A program made the position numbers and the translations under genes. 64,000 nucleotides of DNA from Lophium mytilinum (taxonomy: Eukaryota > Ascomycota > Dothideomycetes > Mytilinidiales > Mytilinidiaceae): assembly GCA_010093605.1 (NCBI GenBank), contig MU004194.1, positions 1,101,793 to 1,165,792 of the forward strand, given 5' to 3'. Below are positions 31,946 through 43,413 of this stretch, one piece after another. The notes under the pieces are model-generated. The model saw only the letters and a program-made list of their open reading frames with translations. It did no database searches and was not told where the DNA came from. Each line of letters starts with the position of its first letter. Positions within the stretch are counted from its first letter, which is position 1.

Positions 31946-32042
31946 CTTTACCGTTTCACTGTTGAAACTAGTATGCGCGGACGAGGTACTTGAAGGGAAT
32001 TGTATGACTAGGGTACTAGAAGTCTCGACCTGTACAGTATAT

Positions 32043-32340
32043 CACATGTCTGATTTGGATGCTCAGTAATCGACTTCTTGTCTGATCTTATGGGAGTGTA
32101 TTAGGAGACTTCAGACGGCGGCAAACGCTTGTTATTGCACGCGAGCTGGGAAACTGAATTCCACGCTTTGGGGACTTACTTCTGATCCAGGTTCGAGGAG
32201 CGTCCTAGAGCAACTCTGATGGGGGCAGGCGCTGGTGACCACCACATGTCTAATCTGCGTGCTCGAAAATGATCATTCCGTTCTAGCTTTCCCGAGTGTG
32301 TTAGGGGCCTCTGGCAATGCCAAACACTGGTTGTTTGCTC
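32043..32340. repeat. Diverged tandem duplication, period about 200 bp
   Basis: Copy A (about 32043-32140) and copy B (about 32243-32340) share CACATGTCT, then TGCTC, AGTGT-TTAGG, CAAAC-CT-GTT and TTGC-CGC in order. The spacing is a constant 200 bp, becoming 199 bp after a one-base gap. Many differences are A/G or C/T changes. Neither copy has a coherent open frame. It is probably an old local duplication, or two relic copies of one small repeat. Confidence 0.6.
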
Positions 32341-33370
32341 GCAGAGATTTGAGTCTAATTTCAGCGGGTCGGGAATTTGACATGCGTCCCGAATTATGGT
32401 GTGCTGAGGCATTGGCAAGCGTGAATCTAATTTATACGTTCTAGGATGTGACATTTCGATGAGAAACTCTTGCATGTTGGGGAATTTGGGCCGATGGCAT
32501 ACGAATTGTAACGACTAATCTTCACAACCAGGTCGGAACCAAGATGCGCATATTCAAATGTGTCTAGCGGGTATGAAGAACCTTAAAGTACAAATACCAC
32601 GCCGAGAAGTACTGCATATGCGCGCTCTAGTCTGGCTTCAACCCCAGGCTCCTAAACGCTCGGCACTAGTGTGAAGAGCACTCCTAGCTATCAGGGATTA
32701 AATGCGGTAAAAGATAGTCTAAACTCCACTGCATTTAATCCTATGTCGTACTTGGAGTTCAAACGCAGTTGAAAATACCCCATGCAGTCGTAAGGAGTGC
32801 CTAAACTTATGCCTTGGTACGACTCCTCGTCATAAATATCCGTAAACCCGTTCAACGCCGCGTAAGGAGCTTCATGGTTCTCACGGCATTTCGAATAAGA
32901 GAGGGCAGCACTCTGGACAAGCCTATGGGTACGTTGGAGCCCCACAGACAGTGGAGAGAACCCGTATGGATGTCTTTGGTAAGGCGCTATAGTTGGAGTC
33001 CAGCCTCAAGATTTCACTTTCTCACTTCTGCACCGCTTCCTGTCAGGCAGAAGCGGTAAGGGCTACGGCAGGCGCACGGCGCCTCTTGTATATAGCCTCA
33101 TGTTCCTCCAGACCTCCCCCTCTCTCTATCATCATCTTTCGTCCAATACATCACATACACGGCCTACACTCTTAGTTCCGTGACCCTTCTCTCCTTTATC
33201 AACATCTCACAGAGCTACCAAAGAGGCATAAGATCAGACAGTGAAGCCCTTGCGGACAGCGTTCCCCTAGGGGTCGGTACTACTCACTTCTACACTTCCT
33301 GCCTGCCTTCTCAACAACACCTCTCACCAACCATTTCACTTGTCCTCTTTCCTTCCTCCAACCAATAATC

Positions 33371-33377
33371 TATAAAG
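33371..33377 (+). promoter_or_regulatory. TATA box candidate (TATAAAG)
   Basis: This sequence lies 92 bp upstream of the ATG of the BTB gene, next to a C/T-rich stretch typical of fungal promoters. It was identified by pattern only. Confidence 0.4.
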
Positions 33378-33462
33378 ACCTCATCTCTTTCTCCTCGATC
33401 ACTCTCCCTAGCTACAACATCTTCCTCTGACTTCTACTCGACGACAGCTCAGAAACGTCACG

Positions 33463-34344
33463 ATGGCTGCAAACGCCGGCGTGCAGAAGCACAGAGCACC
33501 GGCTCCAACTTGGTTCAGGTAAGTAAGATTACGCCCTATAGTTTCAACTCAGTTCTAACAATGAGCAAGGAACGGCTTCAAAGAGACGATCAAATTCATC
33601 GTCAGCGGCCCCCAGCAGACGATGGAGGAATTCGTCGTCCATAGAGGTATCGCAATCATGCGTAGCCACACAATTCGCCAGATGTGCATGGACAATCCCG
33701 ATGCGGTCGAGTTCAAGCGTCCCGAGTGGAATGCGTCAACATTCAATCTATTCATCGAATGGTTGTATATGCAAAAGTTCTACGTCGCCTTCCCGGAGGG
33801 CTCTGATTCGTACACTCCTCTTCTACGAGTCTATATGCTTGGACGGGAGCTTCGCACGCCGGGTCTGATGACTTTCGCAATCTACGAAATGTGTCGGTAT
33901 AGCGAAACCCGCGAAGTGCTCTTCAACACTACGCATATCAACACGATCTACGGTTGCACGCAGCCAGGAGGTGCGCTCCGGCGTCTAGTGGTCGACCAGT
34001 ACGCCTGCAGCCGCGATGCAACTCAACTTGACAAGATCACCGAGGATAGCGTATCTAAGCAGTTCTTGGGAGACTTGAGTCGCAGACTGCTTAGCAAGAA
34101 ATCGGTGGTTGATCCCTGTCAGCATCCTCAAAAGTACCACGCTGGACCCATCGACATGATTGATGTTGATACCGAGAACGCCAACCCCAGCGCCAATGCT
34201 CAACCTCGCCCAAGCGTCATAACTACTGCCAGATCGAGCGCGACAATTCCATCAACTGCAGCCACCGGTAATCCTGGAAGAGTTCCACAGGGGACGCAGG
34301 ACCTTCCTCTTTTCGTTGCCTCGGACGAAGAAAGCGACGAATGA
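33463..34344 (+). CDS. BTB/POZ-domain-like protein, 276 residues
   Basis: There are two exons, 33463-33518 and 33570-34344. The donor is AG|GTAAGT, and the join gives TWFRNGFKETIKF. The ATG at 33463 has a good context (CACGATGG). Residues about 20-125 resemble a BTB/POZ fold: IKFIVSGPQQTMEEFVVHRG, then a block EFKRPEWNASTFNLFIEWLY, and LLRVYMLGRELRTPGLMTFA. The HRGIAIMRS stretch corresponds to the usual HK..L...S. The C-terminal 100 residues are low complexity, rich in Ser, Thr, Pro and Asn, ending with an acidic ASDEESDE. BTB proteins dimerise and often bind Cullin-3 as substrate adaptors. Small stand-alone BTB proteins of this kind are numerous and poorly characterised in dothideomycetes and related fungi. 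The partner is unknown. Confidence 0.83.
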
Positions 34345-35122
34345 CAGCTACGGAGGTCTCATTCGGAATATTACTTTGTTTCCGGCATCCGATAGGGCAT
34401 GGAACTACTCGGGCGATACTCGATTGACCTCATATCCCACACTATCTTTGATATTTCCATGCTTTCTCTTCTTTCTGGCGTTGACGGGATAGAAAGTTGC
34501 TGGAAATTCTCTGCCAAATACTGCAGGTAGTTTTGATTTTGAACGGATGCAAGCATGAGAGGATGACTGAATGGAAAAGCTTCTTTCTTAGTTGGGGCGA
34601 GATATCAATTCCAAAACCATGTACTTTCCCCACTCAGTCGCACTGCTCGTAATTGATTGCGCAATGAAACATCTGGAAGAGAGCCTTACAGTGACTTGTC
34701 ATATATATGGTACACTTCCCTATTACGATTTATGAGGCTTCCTCGTACTATTGGAAACCGGGGGCAGTGCATACGCTTCCAATCTGGGTACACTGCATTA
34801 CCGCTGTCTGGAGTAGCCTCGGGGTTCTACTAGGAGTGCAAAATGCCTTCTTACTCGGAATGTTGAAAATACTATAAGGCTCAGGCAATAGTAAACAAGT
34901 GTGTAGATTTCTACAGCGAGTCACTGTAAGCCTCGCTCGAGCGTGAACGAGGTGTTTTTCTAATTCTTCGAGCTATATCAGCACTTTGTCCCAATAGCCA
35001 AAGCGCCGCTCCCCAAGACCCCCAAGACTCCTAGGCTAACGATGTCGACTATAAAACGCCGCCCCACGGAAAACGTATACTCATTCCCTATACTCCATCA
35101 GTATTGTGCCGTATATCAAATC
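34345..35122. other. Intergenic between convergent genes
   Basis: This lies between the 3' ends of the BTB gene and the unknown gene on the minus strand. No gene or repeat was recognised. Confidence 0.5.
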
Positions 35123-35662
35123 CTAAGCATCCCCATACGAATCCTCATAACTCGGCAACACAACGTCCCACTCCTCTTGCGCCTCCCCGTCCTCATTCAC
35201 CTCCACCCTCCTCTTCCCCTTCCCTTCGCGCCTGTCCCTCTCCTTTCCCCACGAAAAAGCCAACACACCCCCATCCTTCACGTTCCTCGCGCCTTTCGGG
35301 CAATCCCCCGCCACCTGCGTCACCTTCTTCGGTCGTCCCTTCCCTTTCTTCCCCACCCCACTCTCCTCCACATCTTCCATGTCCTCGTCGCCGAAACCGT
35401 CCCGCTCCCACTCGCCCGTCACAAAGCCCTTGCTCAGATCGTTGATATCCACTGGCCGCGCGAGGATGATCTCAGATGGAGAGGACGGGAGGGGGGTGCC
35501 GTCGAGAGCTTCGCCAGGACAGGTTTCGCGCAGCGCGGTGAGGAGTTGAGTCTTTAGCGTGGCGAAGGTCTGGAGGGGGTCGGTGTGGAAGAGGAGCGTT
35601 GTTCGGTGGTGTTTGAGGCGCAGGGTCCAGGCAGTTGGGGTTGGAGGCGTGAAGATGGTCAT
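35123..35662 (-). CDS. Conserved-looking fungal protein of unknown function, 179 residues
   Basis: This is a single-exon gene. Residues 1-50 form a beta/helix-like start (WTLRLKHHRTTLLFHTDPLQ, TFATLKTQLLTALRETCPG). A proline-containing segment follows (EIILARPVDINDLSKGFVTG), then an acidic stretch (GFGDEDMEDVEESG) and a lysine-rich one (GKKGKGRPKK). The C-terminal part reads DCPKGARNVKDGGVLAFSWG, and the protein ends with EWDVVLPSYEDSYGDA. The pattern of a small ordered head able to bind a partner, plus charged linkers, suggests a nuclear protein or subunit of a complex. No family name can be assigned from the sequence. The coherent frame, plausible ATG and ordered segments support a real gene. 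It is divergent from the RRM gene. Confidence 0.78.
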   Translation of the reverse strand: MTIFTPPTPTAWTLRLKHHRTTLLFHTDPLQTFATLKTQLLTALRETCPGEALDGTPLPSSPSEIILARPVDINDLSKGFVTGEWERDGFGDEDMEDVEESGVGKKGKGRPKKVTQVAGDCPKGARNVKDGGVLAFSWGKERDRREGKGKRRVEVNEDGEAQEEWDVVLPSYEDSYGDA

Positions 35663-36163
35663 TGTGTTCGTGTGAAGGAGGGAGGCGATGGGTAGCTTCG
35701 TGGACGGTTTGAGTGAGGTTCGCAGATTCGCAGGTATGGAGCGTGGCGTGCGTAGATGTTTGCGATGTTGGTGATGATGTCTGCCTGCAGGACGTGAAGG
35801 AGGAGCGCGGGGTTAACGTTTCTTAAGGTTCGCGATAGACACGCGAGATCAGGAGGAATGCCAAGACGCTAGCACATTTGCGGGTGTCCCAACTTACCTA
35901 CTGTAGTAGATGGAACGTGGATAAAGAAATCTGAGACGGGAACATCACTGTGGTGTGTTAGCCCTTTCCCGGGCTATACGGCTGACTCAGCTACTTCCTG
36001 TATATATTTTCTCCTTCCGTGCAATAGCTAGCTTTCTCACCATCATCAATACAGCAGCTTTAAGCCCCACTTCTTGTCTTGATTTATCTTACTGCCGCTC
36101 AGTGGTCTTCTCAACTTTAGCATTACATCTTTTGTTCACAGAAAACCAGTCCCTAACGTTGTG
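35663..36163. other. Intergenic, divergent promoter region
   Basis: This 0.5-kb stretch is shared by the unknown minus-strand gene and the two-RRM gene. Nothing else was seen. Confidence 0.6.
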
Positions 36164-37405
36164 ATGAGCTTCCACGATCAAGCAAACACTCGCGCCCACG
36201 CTTCTTCCAACTGGCGACGCAGAGACTCAGGTGGAACGCCTTCCGCTTCTCAGCCAAAAGACACTCAGAACGACTCTGGGCTACCTGATCTAGGCAGATT
36301 TCAGGCTACTGAACCAATAAGAAACCGCTCGGCGGATTTGGGGAGGCCATCCACATTGCAGTCCCTTCCCCAATCATCAAGTGATGATCGAACCGCCCAA
36401 GCCATTGCAGACGGTCGTCGAGTTTACGTAGGGAACCTCCTCTATCATGCGAAGCCAGAGGATGTGGAGGCTCTCTTTAGGGATGGCGACTACACTATGG
36501 AACGCATAGTCATGTCCCTGGATCCTTTCACCGGCCGAAACCCCTCATACTGCTTCGTTGAGCTAGCGAACAAAGAGCAGGCCAACCGGGCAATGGAGAG
36601 CATTAATGGAAGGAAACTCCTAGGGCGGCCGGTCAAGATCGAGCCAGCTATTCCACGGAAAGCGGATCAGAAGCCACCTTCTGGACCACCGAGCACTCGT
36701 AACACACTTCCAGCCCGGTGGGAGCGAGACGACGCCCGAGATCATTGGATAGGGGCCGGGCAGTCAGGACGTCGGCTATTTGTTGGAAATCTTCGAAAGC
36801 CACGAACCCAAGCTGAGTCGAACGCGGAGGTCGCACAGCTATTTGCTGGATATTCAATGTGAGTTGCTTTATGTATAGCATCTGTCTTGGTATAGTGGAG
36901 GGCCGCAAGTCTGTGAATACTCGTATGTCACTGCTTGGGGATTTCTCTTGAGTGGAAGTTTGGCGCGACGTCAAGTACCTTGCCGCGGGATCAGAGCTGC
37001 CTCCTACCAGGCGGGCGTCTTGCCACGGGGCTTCCTCCGACAGTGGGAGTCTAGCTTCCAAAAGTGGTACTCGAACAGTGCTATATCTACGCAGTCAGGC
37101 GCATGGTGCATCCTTTTACATTTCATTCCCGTTCTTAGCGAGTCCAAATGCTGATGACAGCGTCTGATTATAGCGAGGCCATTAGCAAAGTCATTTCGGA
37201 ACCTTCAGGGAACATGTATTACGCCTTCGTGGACCTTGCCACCAAAGAAGAGGCCGAAACGGCTGCGCGCGCAGTGGACGGTACTACTACAGCATGGGGG
37301 ACTATCAAAGTCAACAAAGCTAAAAAGGATCATTCGCGGAAGGTCCATGAGCGGGAAGCTTATGATAGAGACCGCGAAGGAGTGAAACTGTCCTCCTGGT
37401 GGTAA
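36164..37405 (+). CDS. RNA-binding protein with two RRM domains, 308 residues
   Basis: There are two exons, 36164-36858 and 37174-37405. The donor is AT|GTGAGT and the acceptor TATAG. The 315-nt intron is long for this window, but the join restores the second RRM. The N-terminal 80 residues are polar and disordered. RRM1 starts with RVYVGNLLYHAKPEDVEALF (RNP2) and has RNP1-like NPSYCFVELANKEQANRAME. RRM2 starts with RRLFVGNLRKP and ends MYYAFVDLATKEEAETAARA. The tail is basic, rich in Lys, Arg and Asp. The two canonical RRMs predict single-stranded RNA binding, probably in mRNA processing or transport. I cannot assign an orthologue. The ATG at 36164 is used because the frame upstream of it begins only with GTG. 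Confidence 0.86.
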
Positions 37406-38156
37406 CGGATCTAGATAGCAGAACAGAACGCGGATGGGATGTCTTGACAAACAGACACGATTGGGAGAGTTGTTGTCTCGGCAATTCTAATCCGTGCTAC
37501 GGGCGGAGAATTAGTACACGCTGATCCTGGTAGACTTTGACGCGTTGAGTCGGAGGGCTGTCCGACGAAAGCGGCTTGCCGTGTTGTCTGATAGAAGAAG
37601 TTCACCTTTTTACGTGAAGAAGTCGGTCAAAAGGCGTTGTATCCGGTCAATGTTTTCAATAGAGCAGCAGAACAACAGCCCGAATGGCTCGTGATGAGTG
37701 CCGAAGCGTGGCGATAGAGTTGGCAGAGTCAAGGCACATTGGAAGGCGCGATGTGACGCAGGGGTGGGGCTGCTCGATCGGTTACTAGCGCAACTGCCTC
37801 CGGGAGAGCTGGCACCTGGGTGTGAGTAAACAACACACTTTTGCACCCACGGCCTCTTCACACCTAGATTGGCCCGCCCATCTCCACCACCGCGCCCTAT
37901 ACACTCTACGATTCGCATTCGCCATCATACCAGACGCAAGCGTCTCTCCATTCTCGCCTGGCCATTCCCGAAATCTGCGCATTACCCGACTCTCCTCCAT
38001 GTTTACCGCTTGAGACCAGAGCTTTACATCCCCATTGCGGCCTTAATTACGGCCTCTTGAGCCTCACTACGCCTTTTGCTCTGGTTCCGCCTGCGCTGTG
38101 CGACGCATGTCACGCCGACTGTCATCTGAGGACCATCCCTCCACTTCGCGCTGGTC
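37406..38156. other. Intergenic
   Basis: This 0.75-kb stretch lies between the RRM gene and the IQGAP gene and probably contains the IQGAP promoter. It is rich in pyrimidines near 37.8-38.1 kb. Nothing else was recognised. Confidence 0.5.
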
Positions 38157-41100
38157 ATGACCTACCAGTACTCTCCCCGCAGCAAGCTGGGCCACCCAGC
38201 AACATCGCCTTCCCCTCTCCGCCATGCCTCCAATGCCTCCACGAACTCCTCCGCATACTCTAACTCGTCCAACCAATACCCTCCTAGTCGCACGAGCACA
38301 CTCTCCTCCAATGGGTCCGGCACATACGGTCGTTCAGCACTGGGGCACAGGCGCGGGTTGAGCGAAGCATCCGCTCTGTCAAATCCACCCCGGATCGACA
38401 GTTACTATGGCTCAGAGGACTCCACTCCGTCTAATACCTACAAGAATATGCGACAGTCGCTACGACCCCTTGCGCAGGCACCTGCCAGCTCGCCAATCCA
38501 GGAGATACCTCCTGCGGCATCACCGAGTCCGAAGCACAGTAGATCACAGAGCGTGGACCCTGTCCGCTATATAGATCAAAATGATGGTACAAGTTCGCCT
38601 CCGATGAAACCAAGGCCACTCTCCATGGCCATCTCCCGATCGGATTCCATACGAGCCCCCACACACGACAATTCTGGCAGACATGGGGCCCACCAACAAC
38701 TCAGCGCCCACATAGAACGTCCAGAGCTGCAAAGTTTTGGGAAATCGAGCACCGGTCACCTTCGCGTTCTTTCGAAGTTTGCCGACAGCGCTTCGGACGG
38801 CGACTTTTCACCCCTGTCCTCCGGCTCCATGGTGGTCGGGTCCCATACGCGTCGGCGACTGCAGCGAAAAGTCTCAAGTGGAACCAAAAAATCATCAATA
38901 GGCTGGGCAAGCAGAAACTGGATGGATACCCAGCGACAATTCTTACAAGCATATGAATACCTATGCCACATTGGAGAAGCCAAAGAATGGATAGAAAACA
39001 TAATCGACAACGAGCTACCTCCAGTTGTCGAATTAGAAGAAGCGCTGAGGAATGGCGTGACTCTCGCCGAAGTCGTTCAAGCCATCATCCCCGAGCGACC
39101 ATTGCGAATATTTCGGAATCCAAGACTGCAATTCAGGCATTCTGACAATATTGCCATCTTCTTCAACTTCCTAGCTGAGGTGGAACTTCCCGACATATTC
39201 CGATTTGAACTCGTGGATCTCTACGAAAAGAAGAATATCCCCAAAGTCATATACTGCATCCATGCTCTATCCTGGATGCTACTAGCGAAAGGCATTGTGG
39301 GCTTCCGGATCGGCAATCTTGTCGGCAAGCTGCAATTTGAGGATCACGAATTGGAAGCGATGCAAAAGGGGCTGGACAAATCTGGCATCAACATGCCCAA
39401 CTTCACAGGCATGGCAGCAGACTTTGGCGAGGAGCCGGAACCCGAACCCGAGGAATCGGAAGAGGATCGAGTCGACCGGGAGCTGGCAGAGGCTGAACCT
39501 ACGGTTTTGGATCTGCAGGCTCAGATTCGAGGAGCACTTGTAAGGATACGGCTCGGCAACTTGATGCAAGAGCTCTGGGACGCGGAGGACACCATAGTTG
39601 ACCTGCAATCAAGGATAAGAGGCGACTTCACCAGGCAGATTTTCCAGTACCGATTGGACATGCGCAACTTTGCAGTCAATCTACAAAGTGCTGCGAGAGG
39701 ATTCCTCGTCCGGTCGAGGAAACAAGGCGAAGAAGAGTACTGGCGGGACAAGCAGAAAGAGGTGGTCACAGTTCAGAGTCTATTCAGAGCGCGCCAAGCT
39801 CGAGCAGAAGTCCAGCACGTAAAGTCCAAGGTCCAGCGACATGAAAATGGCATCCGGAGCTTCCAAGCGGCAATCCGAGGAGCTTTAACGAGAATGAAAG
39901 TCGGAGATCAATACGAGAAGACCAGGGAGGGTGAGGCTGTAATGCACGATCTGCAAGCAATGATTCGAGGTGCTTTAGTACGACGCAAGATGGATCAGGA
40001 TCATGCCGGTACAAAAGAGTCTGAGCCAGGTTTAGCTATCCTACAAGCCGCCGCCCGTGGAATGCTCCTTCGACAATCAATGCGTACCGACCAGGAAGCC
40101 CTTCGTCAGGAAGGATCGGTCATTACTTCATTGCAGGCCGCTGCCAGGGGCCTCGTTGCCAGACGGCAACATGCGGAAATCCAAGACAGACTGGTAAGCA
40201 GGAATGTCAATTGGTCCGATTTCCAAGCTCAGGTCCGAGGAAACGCTTTGAGGGACTCGCTTAAGCAACTGCGGGAGCAGCTTGAGCCAGAATCTCCGCG
40301 TATTATCGAACTCCAGGCCGCGGCGAGGGGCTCTCAGCTTCGAAAAGAAGTTGCACAGGCTCTTGACGCGTTGACAGCGCAGGAAACACTTACCACTCAG
40401 TTACAGGCTTTTGCTCGAGGCTTCATGAACCGCCAAAGGCACTTTTCTGACCTCAAAGCGTTACAGGCACAAAATCCCACTATAATTGACCTTCAATCAG
40501 CATCTAGAGGATTCGTCGAGCGCCAGCGGACGTATGAGCTGCTTTGCGATCTCAATCAGCACGAGCCAGAAATTGTTTCACTACAAGCACTAGCTCGTGG
40601 AATGCTCCTCCGAGCTGATGTTGGAAGTATGCTTGGTTACCTAGACTCCCACGAAGATGCCATTGTCGAGTTGCAAGCTTTGGCTCGAGGAATGGTCATC
40701 CGACGACATTTTGTGGAGAAGAAGAAGTTCTACAAACAGAACATGGAGAAGGTCATCAAGCTTCAGAGCTTCATTCGAGGGCGACAACAAGGTGAAGCCT
40801 ACAAGAGCTTGACAAGTGGAAAGAATCCTCCGGTCGGCACTATCAAGAATTTTGTTCATCTTCTGAACGACAGCGATTTCGACTTCGATGAAGAAATTGG
40901 TACGTGATTCTATGAAGCATTGTCGTTACCCTGAACTAACACTATGAAGAATTCGAGCGTCTCCGCAAGACGGTAGTCCAGCATGTACGACAGAACGAGA
41001 TGGCCGAGCAGTACATCGACCAACTCGATATCAAGATTGCGTTACTTGTCAAGAACAAAATCACTTTAGACGAAGTGGTGAAGCACCAAAAGCACTTCGG

Positions 41101-43413
41101 CGGCCATGTTGGAACTCTTCTCAGCAGTAAAGACATCTCGTCCAAGGATCCTTTCGATCTTAAGGCCTTGAACAAGAATTCCCGAAAGAAGCTCGAGCAC
41201 TACCAGGAACTCTTCTTTTTCCTACAAACGCAGCCTCAGTACCTTGCGCGCCTCTTTAAGCGAATAAGGGAACAGGGGCTTCCCGAGAAAGAATGCAAGC
41301 GTATTGAGCAGCTGATGATGGGGCTCTTTGGTCTGGCCCAGAAACGACGAGAGGAGTACTACTTGCTTAAGGTCATGACGAGGTCTCTCAAGGAAGAGAT
41401 TGATGGATGCTCCAGCCTCCAGGAATATCTCCGTGGAAATTTCTTCTGGGCAAGGATCTTCAATGGCTATATCCGATCTCCTCGAGATCGCAAGTTCTTC
41501 CGTGATCTCTTCGGCCCCTTGATCAAAAACCACATCATGGAGAACGAAGAGCTAGACCTGGAGAGCGATCCTCTTCAGATTTATAAATCACTGATTAACA
41601 ACGAAGAGCTGAGGACGGGCCAAAGAAGTAGAAGAGTGCTGGATATCCCCCGTGAGGAGGCGATCAGAGATCCCGAAACACGAGAAACCTTCATTCATCA
41701 CCTTCAGGATCTTCGAGACATCGCTGATCAATACTTCGCCGCTTTTGAGGAGGTTATGCACAAAATGCCGTACGGAGTTCGTTATATTGCGCAGCAAACA
41801 TTCGACTCCCTGCGTCTCAAGTTCCCGTACGAGCCTCAAGAGCAACTGCTTCAGATAGTCGGTCACTGGGTCTGGAAGTCCTACCTTCAACCCGTCTTAT
41901 TGCAACCTCAGCACTGGGGAGTCTTAGATCGTGGATTGACTCCGCTATGCAACCGGAATCTTGGAGAAGTGGCCAAGGTCCTTGGTCAGATTGCAGCTGG
42001 AAAGCTCTTTGGGGGAGAAAATGTGTATCTGCAACCGCTCAACAACTACATCACCGAAGCTATCGACCGCTTACAGGAGCTCTGGAATAGCAGTAAGTTG
42101 ATTTTGGTCTCATTGAATTACCGATGTTAACATATTTGACAGTGATCACTATCCGTAATGCTGAGGAGCAATTCGACATTGATGCATTCAATGACCTTTA
42201 CGCTCGCACGAAACCAACGCTTTATATTAAACTCGCAGACATATTCGCCATTCATAACCTCGTAGTAAATGACCTCAACGCTCTATGTCCCGCTCAGGAT
42301 GACCTCCTTCGAGACGTCATTCGTGAAGTGGGCAGCGCAAAAAACAACGAGAACGAGATGTTGCACGTTAGCTCCGCCGAGATTACGCTGACTCTCAACC
42401 CCAAGCTTCATGAGGTCGAAGGTACGTACGCTTCCGTTCATGTGTCAATATTGTACTAATAGAGCTTACTAGATCCCGACTCTGAGGTCAAAGCACTCTT
42501 CATGGAAACAAAACGCTACGTTCTCTACATAATCCGCATTCAAACTGGCACGAACCTCATGGAAATTATGGTCCGACCCATCACCCCCGACGATGAAGAC
42601 CGCTGGGACGCTCTGGTCCGCGAAGAACTTATTGTCCACGATACACACCGCCGTGCCAGCAAAGTCCAATCCTCCGCCGCCTCCACCTACACAACCGATA
42701 TGCAATCCACCACTCTCCTCGACATGGACTATCCCTCCCTTAAACGCCAAGCTCTAGAAAACATTTTGCACCTAGAACGCTCAGGCCGCATTTCACGCCA
42801 CAATCACTACCAAGACATCCTCAACGCCATTGCCGTCGACATCCGCACGAAGCACAAACGGCGCATACAAAGAACGAAGGAACTTGAAGGCGTGCGGGCC
42901 ACGCTCAGCGCGCTCGACGAAAAAGCCGAGTTCCTAGATCAACAGCTAAAGAGCTACAACAACTACATCGAGCAAGCCATGGTCACCCTCCAGAACAAGA
43001 AGGGAAAGAAACGCTTCCTCCTCCCCTTCACCAAACAGTACAACCACGAACGCGAGCTCCAGCGCTCCGGGCGCGTCTCCAAATTCGGCAGCTTCAAGTA
43101 TAGCGCCCGTACGCTCGCTGAGAAGGGCGTTTTAATCGCCTGGAACGGCTACGCCGAGCGTATGTGGGACAAGCTCGACCTCACCATCTCCAGTGACTCG
43201 ATTGGTGTCTTTAGGCTCGAGGGCAGCCAAGGCAGCATGATGATTCCTGGTGCGAGTGTGGAAGTGAAGCTAGATGACCTCCTCCAAGCACAATTTGATA
43301 ATCACCAGTTCATGAATCTGTTTGGGGAGGGCGAGAAGGGTGCTGGTACGCTCCGGTTGAACGTCAATCTGCTGCTGCATCTCGTGTTCAAGAAGTTCTA
43401 TCGGGATGAGTAA
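38157..43413 (+). CDS. IQGAP family protein (Rng2/Iqg1-like), 1701 residues
   Basis: IQGAPs are scaffold proteins that assemble the actomyosin ring for septation and bind calmodulin, actin and small GTPases. There are four exons: 38157-40899, 40950-42092, 42143-42421 and 42473-43413. Phases agree throughout. Residues 1-250 are Ser/Pro-rich and disordered. A calponin-homology domain spans about 260-400 (AYEYLCHIGEAKEWIENIID; LLAKGIVGFRIGNLVGKLQF). About 15 IQ-like repeats of the form LQ-AxxRGxxxR occupy roughly 440-890. A RasGAP-related domain follows at about 1000-1330 (ELFFFLQTQPQYLARLFKRI; YGVRYIAQQTFDSL). The RasGAP C-terminal domain lies at about 1480-1620 (NYIEQAMVTLQNKKGKKRFL). Family members lack GTPase-activating function and bind active Cdc42/Rac-type GTPases instead. 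The repeats are degenerate, and most lack the perfect IQ-Gln. Confidence 0.96.

Larger units (their letters stand above)
31946..33462. other. Intergenic with diverged tandem duplication
   Basis: This 1.5-kb stretch has no supportable gene. It holds a diverged pair of copies about 200 bp apart (reported separately) and a pyrimidine-rich tract at about 33280-33450 just before the BTB gene. Confidence 0.55.
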
